Below are positions 1-8,671 of a DNA stretch of 47,613 nt, piece by piece. The DNA is from an uncultured Verrucomicrobia subdivision 3 bacterium (GTDB lineage Bacteria > Verrucomicrobiota > Verrucomicrobiia > Limisphaerales > UBA11358). Under the pieces are notes generated by a model. The model did no database searches, was not told where the DNA came from, and saw only the letters and a program-made list of their open reading frames with translations. The translations under genes were made by a program, and so were the position numbers. The stretch lies in contig CAIXBQ010000129.1 of assembly GCA_903917705.1 (NCBI GenBank), positions 1 to 47,613 of the forward strand. Reading direction: 5' to 3'. Within the stretch, counting starts at the first letter, position 1, and each line of letters starts with the position of its first letter.

Positions 1-1200
1 GCCTTCCGCCGGCAGCGCGATGTCCACGATCTCGGGGAAATTCATCTTGAAGATCGGCAGGAACAATTTCACGCTCGCGCCGCCGATGTAAAAATCCTCC
101 ATCGGCGGAATGCCGACAATCGTCGCCGGATACACCGCGTCTTTGCGATGCGTGATGGCGGTGATGTGAAACACCGGATACGGCTCGGGCAACGTGTAAT
201 AGCCGGTGTGATCACCGAACGGCCCTTCGTCGCGCAGCGGCTCGGTGGGGTCAATGTAGCCTTCGATGACGAAGTCAGCGTTGGCGGGGACTTCGAGGTC
301 GTTCGTCTCGCACTTGATCATCTCAACGGATTTTTTGCGGAGATAACCGGCGAGGAGAAATTCATCCAATCCGTCCGGCATCGGCGCGGTCGCGGCGAAG
401 GGGAACATCGGATCGCCGCCGATGAAAATGGCGACGGGCATGCGCTCGCCGCGTTCGTAATAACGACGGCCATGACGCGCGGCGACTTTCTGCAACTGCC
501 AGTGCATGCCGGTGGTTTTGTCGTCGTAAATCTGGATGCGATACATGCCGACGTTGCGCTCGCCGGTGTCGGGGTCTTTGGTGACGACGCAAGGGAGCGT
601 GATGAAGCGTCCGCCATCGAGCGGCCAGCATTTTAGGATGGGAAGATTCAGAAGCGTCGGTGGTTGTAGCGGCGCTCTGTGAGCGCCGTCATCCGGACCG
701 TTGCCCGCAGATCGGCGGTCACAGACCGCCGCTACAGAAGTTATGTCCGGCGCAGCCGGCCACGGTTCTTTGCGGGATGGCGGCGCATCGTATTTGTGTA
801 TGACATCTTTGCACGAACCGCTCTTCACCGTTTTCGGTTTCGCGTGGCGCAGATCCAGCGCGAGCGACAGCAGTTTGATGGCTTCCTTGAAACTGGTCGG
901 CGGCTTGGCCTTCATCAGCGCGCCGAGTTCGTTCGCCACTTCGTCCACGGACTCCGCGCCCATGCTCATGGCCATGCGCTTGTGCGAGCCGAGCGTGTTG
1001 ATGGCCACGGGGAACGGCGAGACGACGCCGTTGATGGTGGGCTGCTCAAACAGCAGCGCCTTGCCGCCGCCGGGCAATTTCATTTCGCGGTCGGCGATCT
1101 CGGTGATTTCGAGTTCCGTGGCGACGGGCTGGGAAATGCGTTTGAGTTCGCCCGCCTTGTCGAGGGCGTTGACGAAATCGCGGAAGGAATCAAAGGCCAT
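1..1200 (-). CDS. UbiD family decarboxylase (3' end beyond window)
   Basis: The frame is open from an ATG at 1200 to the window edge, giving 400 residues with no stop, so the C-terminus is missing. UbiD enzymes are prenylated-FMN decarboxylases, usually 480-610 residues, that act on aromatic or unsaturated acids, for example in quinone synthesis. The family signature is visible: a MYRIQ segment carrying the conserved Arg, then a segment with IEGYIDP and EGPFGDHTGYY, which holds the expected acidic residues, and a following conserved IVGIPPMED. Between about residues 154 and 180 the protein carries a low-complexity stretch encoded by a palindromic DNA repeat (see 663-739). It sits in the linker before the conserved NLPILKCWP segment and keeps the frame. 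The true substrate cannot be told from the sequence. Confidence 0.9.
   Translation of the reverse strand, partial: MAFDSFRDFVNALDKAGELKRISQPVATELEITEIADREMKLPGGGKALLFEQPTINGVVSPFPVAINTLGSHKRMAMSMGAESVDEVANELGALMKAKPPTSFKEAIKLLSLALDLRHAKPKTVKSGSCKDVIHKYDAPPSRKEPWPAAPDITSVAAVCDRRSAGNGPDDGAHRAPLQPPTLLNLPILKCWPLDGGRFITLPCVVTKDPDTGERNVGMYRIQIYDDKTTGMHWQLQKVAARHGRRYYERGERMPVAIFIGGDPMFPFAATAPMPDGLDEFLLAGYLRKKSVEMIKCETNDLEVPANADFVIEGYIDPTEPLRDEGPFGDHTGYYTLPEPYPVFHITAITHRKDAVYPATIVGIPPMEDFYIGGASVKLFLPIFKMNFPEIVDIALPAEG
663..739. repeat. Double-hairpin palindromic repeat inside the ubiD-like gene
   Basis: Two perfect short hairpins lie back to back: CGGCGCTC-TGT-GAGCGCCG and CGGCGGTC-ACA-GACCGCCG, separated by about 22 bases. 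The outer ends TTGTAGCGGCG and CGCCGCTACAG are also inverted copies of each other. The whole unit is in frame with the surrounding coding sequence on the minus strand and adds no stop codon. A diverged single arm occurs near 17883-17905. Confidence 0.85.
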
Positions 1201-1369
1201 ACTCGCGCGAGGCTAACTGAAAAGCCGGCGACGGGCAATGCGTGGAAATTCTTCCGCAATGCCAATTACAAAAATTCCTGCTCCCACTTTTCGTGTGGTT
1301 CGTGTATTTCGCGGTTGTAAATCTGAATTGCGGCTCGACAAATCATTTGGCCAGATGCAATTTCGGGGC

Positions 1370-2113
1370 ATGAAACGCGCTCTAAAAACACTTTTTTGTA
1401 TCGCTGCGATTCCTTTTCTTTTTGCTGGATGTGCAACGAATCAGCCAACAGTCAAAGCACCTTCAAACCAAGACGTCGAATGGGCAAATAACGCAATCGC
1501 ACTGGACAAACAGTTGAAGCGAGACCTTCGCGACGCAGATTCTATGATTCGCAGCAACCAACTGCGCGAAGCGGAAATCCTTTTGACCAGAGTGGTTCAG
1601 ACTGACGGTGATAATTTGCATGGATGGCAATCTTTGATCACAGTCCACTGTGGTTTAGCTGGCAAGGCCATTGATGCAGAAAATTGGTTGGAAGCTGGCC
1701 ATCATTTAGATCGGGCAAATCTTGCCTTGGACAAGGTCAAATCTTTGGCGATAACTCCGGGAAGCCAGATTACCCCAGAGACTGTTGTGAAATTAGAAAA
1801 CCAAGTGTCCGAGATAAAAACAAATGTCCAGTCGTCGATTGATGATTATTGCAATGATCAACTTGAAGAAGCAGACGATTGGGCATACAAGGCCATAGAT
1901 CATTTTTCCCACCGAGTATTGCCCAACAACCGAGATGAAATCGTTTCGGCATTGCAGTGTTTGAAGCCGGTTATTGCATTGAAATCTTGGACAAGCGATT
2001 CCGTTCGGATGGAACAGACGCGGTTGTATTTGAAATGCAAGAAGGCCGTTAACTCCGAAGAGTGGGCAGGACTCCTCGCTCGTGCCGGATTGGGAGATCC
2101 TCAGAGTGATTAA
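1370..2113 (+). CDS. Putative lipoprotein of unknown function
   Basis: 247 residues. I chose the ATG at 1370 because it opens a clear lipoprotein signal: MKRALK, a hydrophobic stretch, then the lipobox LFAGC with Cys at about residue 20. Upstream in-frame ATGs give an implausible N-terminus. The mature part is helical and charged, resembling a TPR-like or coiled helical array, with no motif I recognise. The base composition is clearly more AT-rich than its neighbours. It ends 17 bases before the next gene and probably forms a two-gene unit with it. Function unknown. Confidence 0.75.
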   Translation: MKRALKTLFCIAAIPFLFAGCATNQPTVKAPSNQDVEWANNAIALDKQLKRDLRDADSMIRSNQLREAEILLTRVVQTDGDNLHGWQSLITVHCGLAGKAIDAENWLEAGHHLDRANLALDKVKSLAITPGSQITPETVVKLENQVSEIKTNVQSSIDDYCNDQLEEADDWAYKAIDHFSHRVLPNNRDEIVSALQCLKPVIALKSWTSDSVRMEQTRLYLKCKKAVNSEEWAGLLARAGLGDPQSD

Positions 2114-2130
2114 ACACCGATATTTTTCGC

Positions 2131-3162
2131 ATGAAAAGTAATTTTGGAACATTGGCATTTGTCGCAATTTTTGCGGCGTTGTGGTTTATCTCATGCTTTG
2201 GATTAAACGCGGCTGACACTGCAAGACTGGAGTTAGACGATTTGGATAAAGCAATTTTAGCTGGTGCGCCGGAAGAAGCTGCTGACCCTATTACACTGGC
2301 TCAAGTGACCAAAGCTACCGAAAGAACATTCCCAAATCTCTCCGAGGAACTGGACAGTCAAAAGTTGCTTCAAAAGACGCTCTTGGAGCCAAGTATGCGC
2401 GGTAATTTGCGCGGCCGGTTGGCGGAAGAGGATTTTCTCAAGAGAAACGCTAAAGAAGGATGGCGGCGTGTTAAAAATCCTACGGCTCCTCAAAACGATG
2501 TTTGGCGGCGTGTCGATGGCAAGCTGGAAGGTGGTCAGATTAAAGTTCACAACGATTGGAGGCAATATCGGCTTTCCATGGTGAAAGATTCTAAAGCCGA
2601 GCGTTTCTTCATTCCGGATGACCAATACGATCAAGTTTTAAATGATTTGGAAGAGCGCCGCGTTGGAGCATTGCGGGGTGGCCTTACAGACAAGGCCGCT
2701 GAATATGCGCGTCAGCAAAAACGATTGGCAAAATTGGGACGCACTTTTTCCCAGCTTGATGGCTCAATCGAATCTGCGGCCAAAAATTGTTCGCGAATTT
2801 CAGCTGCTTTGCGGTCGGGAGGCAAGGCATTACCGTTTATCGGAATAGCTCTCGGAATTTTGGACGGAGGAATTTCTGTTTATCAAGTTGCACAGGGCAA
2901 AATGTCCGTCCAAGAATGTATGCAAAAGGTTGGAAAAGCAGGCGTGGCGGGCGTGGCTTCATGGGCTGCCGTGGATGTCGTGCTGCCGGTTGTAATTTCA
3001 GATCCACCGGTTGCAGTGATTATTGTGGTTGGCACAGCAACCTATTTTGTCGTGGACTATGCCATCGGCGCAGTCATTGACTCCTATAAATCTGCATCCT
3101 TGACCAAGAACGAACTGGCCATGCTTTGGCCGGACGGTGCGCTTACACCAGTTCAGAAATAG
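2131..3162 (+). CDS. Secreted protein with nuclease-like motif and hydrophobic C-terminus
   Basis: 343 residues. The N-terminus looks like a Sec signal (hydrophobic residues 8-25, then LNAADT). Around residues 90-160 there is a segment reminiscent of the PD-(D/E)XK fold: an acidic helix (AEEDF), Asp in NDVW, then LEGGQIKVH, a Q-x-K variant of the E-x-K motif, followed by a Tyr and FFIPDDQY. Residues about 230-325 are Ala/Gly/Val-rich with two or three possible membrane segments, as seen in some toxin or effector proteins. AT-rich like its upstream partner, which suggests transfer. The nuclease reading is only a suggestion; I do not recognise the family. Confidence 0.7.
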   Translation: MKSNFGTLAFVAIFAALWFISCFGLNAADTARLELDDLDKAILAGAPEEAADPITLAQVTKATERTFPNLSEELDSQKLLQKTLLEPSMRGNLRGRLAEEDFLKRNAKEGWRRVKNPTAPQNDVWRRVDGKLEGGQIKVHNDWRQYRLSMVKDSKAERFFIPDDQYDQVLNDLEERRVGALRGGLTDKAAEYARQQKRLAKLGRTFSQLDGSIESAAKNCSRISAALRSGGKALPFIGIALGILDGGISVYQVAQGKMSVQECMQKVGKAGVAGVASWAAVDVVLPVVISDPPVAVIIVVGTATYFVVDYAIGAVIDSYKSASLTKNELAMLWPDGALTPVQK

Positions 3163-3165
3163 CAG

Positions 3166-3561
3166 TTATTTTAATTTTTTCTTCACGCGGCGGCTGAAAC
3201 TTTCCGTGCGGATGACGGCGCGTTTGTGGAGGCCGCGCACGATGACTTCGTGCGCATCGCGGGCTTCGATCTGGAACGTGACCTTGCGATCTTCGACCGC
3301 GATCACCTGCGCGCGGCAATGAATCGTCTGGCCGACGGGCGTGGGCGCGAGGTGCCGGATGTCGAGCTCGATGCCGACCGAACGTTCGTCGGCATCAAGA
3401 TGCGGGGCGATGGTCTGGCGCGCGGTGCGTTCGAGAAAGCCGACGAGGTGGGGCGTGGACACGACGGCGGGCATGCCGTCGCCGGCAAATTCCACGGCGT
3501 GTTTCATGTCCGTGGCAATGGCGAGCTCGCCAACTTCACCGATCCGGGGGCGCGATTTCAT
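3166..3561 (-). CDS. Hotdog-fold thioesterase (FlK-like)
   Basis: 131 residues from the ATG at 3561. A longer frame would start at 3582, but that start lies inside the terminator of mdh, so the shorter one is better. The pattern matches the fluoroacetyl-CoA thioesterase-like hotdog family: a Thr in STPHLVGFLE with Glu eight residues on, and a His in DIRHLAPTPVGQ, the usual Thr/Glu/His set. The protein most likely hydrolyses a short acyl-CoA; the substrate is unknown. It lies downstream of mdh on the same strand but beyond a strong terminator, so it is probably transcribed separately. Confidence 0.8.
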   Translation of the reverse strand: MKSRPRIGEVGELAIATDMKHAVEFAGDGMPAVVSTPHLVGFLERTARQTIAPHLDADERSVGIELDIRHLAPTPVGQTIHCRAQVIAVEDRKVTFQIEARDAHEVIVRGLHKRAVIRTESFSRRVKKKLK

Positions 3562-3568
3562 CGGGCAG

Positions 3569-3604
3569 AAAAAAAGCGGCAATCCCGCAGGGCAGGATTG
3601 CCGC
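3569..3604 (-). terminator. Rho-independent terminator of mdh
   Basis: A perfect 10-bp stem, GCGGCAATCC with GGATTGCCGC, and a 9-base loop are followed on the minus strand by seven T. It starts 15 bases after the mdh stop codon. Confidence 0.9.
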
Positions 3605-3618
3605 CGGGATCCAAAAAT

Positions 3619-4614
3619 TTATTTCGGTAGCAAATCCGTGACGAGCGACTTTTCTTCCTTCAATTCACTTTCCGTCGCGGCGATCTTCGCCTTGCTGAAG
3701 TCGTTGAGCGGCACGCCCTGGACGACTTCAAAATCCTTGCCGTTGCTGCGGACTGGATAGCTGAAGATCAAACCCTTCTCGATGCCGTAGCTGCCGTCGG
3801 AGTGGACGCCCACGCTGAACCAGTCGCCGGCGGGCGTGGGATGCGTGAGCTTGTAAACCGTGTTGACGGCGGCATTGGCGGCACTGGCGGCGCTGCTCAA
3901 GCCGCGCGCCTTGATGATGGCTGCGCCGCGCTGCTGCACGGTGGTGATGAAATCCTTCTCGAGCCATTCGCGGTGGCTGATGACTTCGGGAACCGGGCGG
4001 CCGTTGATCTTGGCGTTGAAAAAGTCGGGGTACATCGTGGCGCTGTGGTTGCCCCAGATGGCGAGGTTGCTGACGGCGGTGACGTCCACGCTGGCCTTTT
4101 GGGCGAGCTGCGACTTGGCGCGGTTTTCATCCAGCGCGGTCATGGCGAAGAAGCGGTTCTTCGGCACGCCGGGGGCGTTGTTCGCGGCGATGAGCGAGTT
4201 GGTGTTGCACGGATTGCCGACGACGAGCACGCGGACGTCGCTCGCGGCGTTCCGGGCGATGGCATTGCCCTGGCCGGTGAAGATTTTCCCGTTGATACCG
4301 AGCAGATCCTTGCGCTCCATGCCCTGCTTGCGCGGCACCGCGCCGACGAGCAGGGACCAGTTCACGCCTTTGAATCCTTCGTCCAGATTCGAGGTGGGCA
4401 CGAGGCCCTTCAGCAGCGGAAACGCGCAATCATCGAGTTCCATGCAGATACCGTGCAACGCGGCCATGGCTTTTTCATCGGGGATTTCGATGAGGTGCAG
4501 GATGACCGGCTGGTCGGAACCGAATGCCGCGCCGGAGGCGATGCGAAACAGGAGTGAATATCCAATCTGGCCGGCAGCGCCGGTGATGGCCACGCGAATG
4601 GGTGCTTTGCTCAT
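3619..4614 (-). CDS. mdh: Malate dehydrogenase
   Basis: 331 residues, normal for the cytosolic-type/MDH-3 family. It oxidises malate to oxaloacetate with NAD in the TCA cycle. Visible features are the N-terminal nucleotide fold GAAGQIGYS (residues 12-20), substrate arginines near 95 and 101 in PRKQGMER, Asn in GNPCNTN (about 134), and the catalytic His at about 190 in [12 protein letters not shown]. The start is the ATG at 4614. It is on the same strand as proC upstream (102-base gap) and ends in a strong terminator. Confidence 0.97.
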   Translation of the reverse strand: MSKAPIRVAITGAAGQIGYSLLFRIASGAAFGSDQPVILHLIEIPDEKAMAALHGICMELDDCAFPLLKGLVPTSNLDEGFKGVNWSLLVGAVPRKQGMERKDLLGINGKIFTGQGNAIARNAASDVRVLVVGNPCNTNSLIAANNAPGVPKNRFFAMTALDENRAKSQLAQKASVDVTAVSNLAIWGNHSATMYPDFFNAKINGRPVPEVISHREWLEKDFITTVQQRGAAIIKARGLSSAASAANAAVNTVYKLTHPTPAGDWFSVGVHSDGSYGIEKGLIFSYPVRSNGKDFEVVQGVPLNDFSKAKIAATESELKEEKSLVTDLLPK

Positions 4615-4716
4615 AAGATAAAATCAGAAACTACAGTATAATTGCGGATTCCGTTTCCACGCAAGCGCGGAACCACCCTTGGAGAGGGGTTTTTTTCAGC
4701 GGCAAAAATCGACCGG

Positions 4717-5535
4717 TCAAGAAGACTGGCCCAGTTTTTTTGACTTTTCCGCCGCGGCGCGGACGGCGCTCATCACCGTGCCGCGCAGCCGGCCTTTTTC
4801 CAGTTCATGGATGCCTTCAATCGTCGTGCCGCCGGGGCTGGTGACCTGGTCCTTCAGCGCGCCGGGATGCTGGCCGGTTTCCAAAACCATTTTTGCCGCG
4901 CCGAGGACGGTCTGCGCCGCCAGCCTCAACGCCACATCGCGCGGCAGGCCCGCCGCCACGCCGCCGTCGCTCAAGGCCTCGATAAATTGATAAACATAGG
5001 CCGGGCCACTGCCGCTCAGGCCGGTCACGGCATCGAGCAAGGATTCCTTCACCGGCAGCGCGATGCCGACTGCGGACAAGAGTTTTTGCGCCAGCTCGCC
5101 ATCGGCGGCGGTCGCGGACTTGCCAAGGGCGTAGGCGGATGCCCCCGCGCCAACAAGCGCCGGCGTGTTGGGCATGACGCGGATGACCCGCGCGCCGGCG
5201 GGCAGGGCGGCCTCAAGCCGGGCAAGCGGCACGCCGGCGGCGATGGAGATGAGGAGATGGTTTTTGGTGAACGCGGCGGAAATTTCCGCCAGCGCAGCAG
5301 CCACCTGATCCGGCTTGGTCGCCAGAACCAACACGCCGGCGGACCGGGCGACTTCGAGGTTGGAGGCGCAGGATTTGGCGCCCACCTCGGCTGTGAAGCG
5401 TTTGCGCGCGGCGTCGAACGGGTCGCTGGCGGTGATTTCGCGCGGGATGACAAGTTCGGCGCGGACAAATCCCCGCGCTAGCGCGGTGGCCATCTTGCCG
5501 GCGCCGAGGAAGCCAATTTTTGTTGAAGCAGCCAT
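4717..5535 (-). CDS. proC: Pyrroline-5-carboxylate reductase
   Basis: 272 residues from the ATG at 5535; an upstream start at 5556 would add seven residues. It reduces 1-pyrroline-5-carboxylate to proline with NAD(P)H. The N-terminal Rossmann motif is GFLGAGKMA (residues 8-16). The C-terminal family signature is present: SGSGPAYVYQFIEAL followed by DQVTSPGGTTIEG. Size and order of motifs are typical. A shortcut operon with mdh is possible but the gap of 102 bases argues for loose linkage. Confidence 0.96.
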   Translation of the reverse strand: MAASTKIGFLGAGKMATALARGFVRAELVIPREITASDPFDAARKRFTAEVGAKSCASNLEVARSAGVLVLATKPDQVAAALAEISAAFTKNHLLISIAAGVPLARLEAALPAGARVIRVMPNTPALVGAGASAYALGKSATAADGELAQKLLSAVGIALPVKESLLDAVTGLSGSGPAYVYQFIEALSDGGVAAGLPRDVALRLAAQTVLGAAKMVLETGQHPGALKDQVTSPGGTTIEGIHELEKGRLRGTVMSAVRAAAEKSKKLGQSS

Positions 5536-5897
5536 GCTTTTTTGTAGCAGGCGCAACCGCCGGGTGAAAGTGAAAACGATCCAGGCACGGGCTCCAGCCG
5601 GACTGGGAGCATGATATCAATTCTTAGGCCAATCGGATTGAGGGCCGACAAAATGCATGAAGGATTTTCCAAACCGAATATATTCAGAGGATCAGGGAGT
5701 GGCGAATCTCCGGTTTATGGCGGAGCAAAGGACAATTCCAAGTTGCCAATCCGGCTGTTTGTCCCGTCCGGACGGGGGAATTGAACGGGACAGTGTCCAT
5801 TTAAACTACAAAAACCAGACTTTTCCGAATCCGGACGCGCGGTACAGTTTTTGTAACATGTTGATATCGCGCGCTTTTGTTATTTTTGTGTGGACAT
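5536..5897. other. Intergenic region upstream of proC and pilin 1
   Basis: No convincing gene. A short plus-strand frame here has no homology-like features. A perfect palindrome, CCCGTCCGGACGGG, lies near 5764-5777. The region presumably holds the proC promoter on the minus strand, which I cannot place. Confidence 0.5.
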
Positions 5898-5912
5898 TGG
5901 CATAATGTCTGC
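5898..5912 (+). promoter_or_regulatory. Sigma-54-like -24/-12 element of pilin 1
   Basis: TGGCAT, seven bases, then TGC: a GG dinucleotide and a GC dinucleotide exactly ten bases apart, the spacing of sigma-54 promoters. The GC lies 107 bases before the pilin ATG. The second pilin gene has the same element at almost the same distance. No activator site was identified. Confidence 0.6.
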
Positions 5913-5970
5913 TTAAAACATTCCTGCGGTTGCAATCGGCAATGAAGTGAACGAAGTCGTAATCATATAT

Positions 5971-5999
5971 AACCCGCCGGTTGCGTTGTTCACGCCGCG
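5971..5999 (+). promoter_or_regulatory. Conserved leader block of pilin 1
   Basis: A stretch beginning AACCCGCCGGTT and ending GTTCACGCCGCG is repeated with few changes before the second pilin gene (6562-6589). It can form a small AACC/GGTT stem. It lies within the expected untranslated leader. Confidence 0.6.
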
Positions 6000-6018
6000 A
6001 ACAAAGAAAGCAAAACAA

Positions 6019-6393
6019 ATGAAACAGACCAAAAACATCCGCAACGCGGGCTTCACGCTCGTCGAAATCATGATCGTCGTGGCCATCATCGGCCTCCTCG
6101 CCGCCATCGCGATTCCGAATTTCGTGAAGGCTCGTGCCACCTCGCAGGCCAACGCCTGCATCAACAACCTCCGCCAGATTGACGCGGCGGCCAACCAGTT
6201 CGCGCTGGAACAACACAAGACCACGGGTAACGCCATCAGCTTCCCGACCGACTTGACGCCCTATATCAAGTTGAACTCGGCCAACAGCATTCCTGGTTGC
6301 CCGGCTGGCGGCACCTATGCGGATGCCACCGTTGGTGCGTCTCCGTCCTGCTCGCTCGGCAGCACAGTCACGCCGGCTCACGCCCTGCCGTAA
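6019..6393 (+). CDS. Type IV pilin / pseudopilin-like protein 1
   Basis: 124 residues from the ATG at 6019, chosen because it gives a proper prepilin leader: MKQTKNIRNAG, cut before Phe, then FTLVEIMIVVAIIGLLAAIA with Glu at position +5 of the mature protein. The rest is a short globular domain with LRQIDAAANQFALEQ, then a C-terminal CPAGGTY motif and a second Cys in SCSLGS, which may form a disulfide. The leader peptidase would be a PilD-type enzyme; the protein may form a pilus or a type II secretion pseudopilus. Its paralogue is the next gene. No assembly genes are in the window. Confidence 0.9.
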   Translation: MKQTKNIRNAGFTLVEIMIVVAIIGLLAAIAIPNFVKARATSQANACINNLRQIDAAANQFALEQHKTTGNAISFPTDLTPYIKLNSANSIPGCPAGGTYADATVGASPSCSLGSTVTPAHALP

Positions 6394-6418
6394 CCGACAT
6401 AGCGATCAATCAACCAGA

Positions 6419-6446
6419 GCCCGGGGCGAAAGCTCCGGGTTTTTTG
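6419..6446 (+). terminator. Terminator of pilin 1
   Basis: CCCGGGGC, a GAAA tetraloop and GCTCCGGG form an 8-bp stem (one G-T pair) followed by six T, 26 bases after the stop codon. Confidence 0.9.
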
Positions 6447-6489
6447 TTATTCTGGGATGGCGGCCACACCTCCGTTTCACCTTTGAATG

Positions 6490-6504
6490 TGGCATTGATT
6501 GTGC
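6490..6504 (+). promoter_or_regulatory. Sigma-54-like -24/-12 element of pilin 2
   Basis: TGGCAT, seven bases, then GC followed by T; the GG-to-GC gap is again ten bases. The GC lies 106 bases before the ATG, against 107 for pilin 1. Confidence 0.6.
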
Positions 6505-6561
6505 TAATTTGAGGTTCAAGCGGAACCAACCAGTAATCTGTGAACAAACCTGTCATCATTA

Positions 6562-6589
6562 AACCCGCTGGTTGGGAGTTCACGCCGCG
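6562..6589 (+). promoter_or_regulatory. Conserved leader block of pilin 2
   Basis: AACCCGCTGGTT through GTTCACGCCGCG, matching the leader of pilin 1 at 5971-5999. It starts 58 bases after the -12 element here and 59 bases after it in pilin 1. Confidence 0.6.
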
Positions 6590-6609
6590 TCAGAAACCAG
6601 AAACAAACT

Positions 6610-6990
6610 ATGAAAACTACCCGGCCAAAAGGTTTGGGAGGATTCACGCTGGTGGAAATCATGATTGTGATCGCCATCATCGCGTTGTTGGCGGCGATTG
6701 TGATCCCCAATCTGCTTCGCGCCAGCGCCAAATCCCAAGCCACCGCCTGCATCAACAACCTCCGGCAGATTGACACCGCCGTGCAGCAGTTCGCTGTCGA
6801 GGCCAAAAAACATGTCGGCGACATCATCACCTACCCCGACGACCTGACGCCTTACATTCATTTGAACCCGCAGGGGAAAATCCCGTCCTGTCCCGCCGGC
6901 GGCACTTACAGTCTGACCACGGTGGGCAGCGTTCCCTCCGCCCTGTGCTCGCTCGGCACCTCGGTCACGCCGGCGCATCTGCAGCCGTAG
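6610..6990 (+). CDS. Type IV pilin / pseudopilin-like protein 2
   Basis: 126 residues. The prepilin leader is MKTTRPKGLGG, then FTLVEIMIVIAIIALLAAIV. It is a clear paralogue of the upstream pilin: both share ACINNLRQID, the DDLTPYI/TDLTPYI segment, CPAGGTY and a C-terminal CSLG...VTPAH. It has its own promoter-like element and terminator, so the two genes are separate transcripts, not an operon. The pair probably arose by tandem duplication that included the regulatory region. Confidence 0.9.
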   Translation: MKTTRPKGLGGFTLVEIMIVIAIIALLAAIVIPNLLRASAKSQATACINNLRQIDTAVQQFAVEAKKHVGDIITYPDDLTPYIHLNPQGKIPSCPAGGTYSLTTVGSVPSALCSLGTSVTPAHLQP

Positions 6991-7008
6991 GCGTTGAATT
7001 GATTCACC

Positions 7009-7038
7009 GGCGCAAGGCCGTCCTTGCGCCGTTTTTTT
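7009..7038 (+). terminator. Terminator of pilin 2
   Basis: A perfect 9-bp stem GGCGCAAGG with CCTTGCGCC, a four-base loop, and a run of seven T after one G. Confidence 0.93.
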
Positions 7039-7081
7039 ATTTATCGGGCCGGCCGCCGGCACGTTCCGGCCATCGGGGCGG

Positions 7082-7110
7082 TTGACTTGGCTGCAAAATT
7101 AAATTAAACA
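7082..7110 (+). promoter_or_regulatory. Candidate sigma-70 promoter of the ABC operon
   Basis: TTGACT, 17 bases, TAAACA. The ABC ATPase ATG follows 32 bases later. Match is fair; no experimental support. Confidence 0.45.
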
Positions 7111-7142
7111 TCGCGCGTGATGCAACGGCAACCAGCCCAGCC

Positions 7143-7891
<749 letters not shown>

Positions 7892-7895
<4 letters not shown>

Positions 7896-8671
7896 ACAAA
7901 ATATTCGCGCTCGCCGGCGTCGTCATCCGGGAACTCTACCGCCGCAAGGATTTCTACGTCCTGTTCGTCCTCACCGCGCTGCTCACGCTGGCCGCCGCCG
8001 CGATGAATTTCTTCCACGACGAAAAAATCGTCCGCTACGTCAAGGACATCTGCCTGTTGCTCATCTGGGTTTCCGCCCTGCTCGTCGCCATCGTCACCAC
8101 CGCGCGGCAAATCCCCGCCGAACGCGAGGCGCGCACCATCTTTCCGCTGCTGGCCAAACCGGTGTCGCGCGGGCAGGTCATCGCCGGGAAGTTCCTCGGC
8201 TGCTGGCTGGCGACCGGCGTGGCGCTGGTCGTGTTTTATTTTTTCTTCGCCGTCATCACCGGTTCCCGCGAGCAGATCTGGCCGCTGGCGGTTTATCTCC
8301 AGGCGCTCTGGATGCAATGGGCCATGCTGGCCGTCGTCATCGCCATGGTGCTGCTCGGCTCCATCTATTTTGCCGCGCCGTCGTCCACCATCACCATCTG
8401 CTTCATTGTCGTGGCGGGCATTCTCGGCCTCGGCACGCATTTGCACGTCGTCGCGCTCCAGCAGGCGGAGCCGATGCAGACCATCCTCACGCTGGGCTAT
8501 TTCCTGATGCCGCACCTGGAATGGTATGACCTGCGCGACTTTGTGGTTTATGACATGGGCCTCGTATCGTGGGGGGCGTTTGCGCTGGCGACCCTTTACG
8601 CGGCGGTGTGGACGGGGATATTCCTGCTGCTGGCCTGGTTCGGCTTCCGCCGCAAAAACCTGACGACCTGA
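7892..8671 (+). CDS. ABC-2 type permease
   Basis: 259 residues. I chose the ATG at 7892, which overlaps the ATPase stop as ATGA. About six membrane segments are visible, with an extended hydrophilic N-terminal part RELYRRKDF before the first, and PAEREARTIFPLLAKPVSRGQ in a cytoplasmic loop typical of ABC-2 permeases. It ends in a TGATG overlap with the next gene. Confidence 0.92.
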
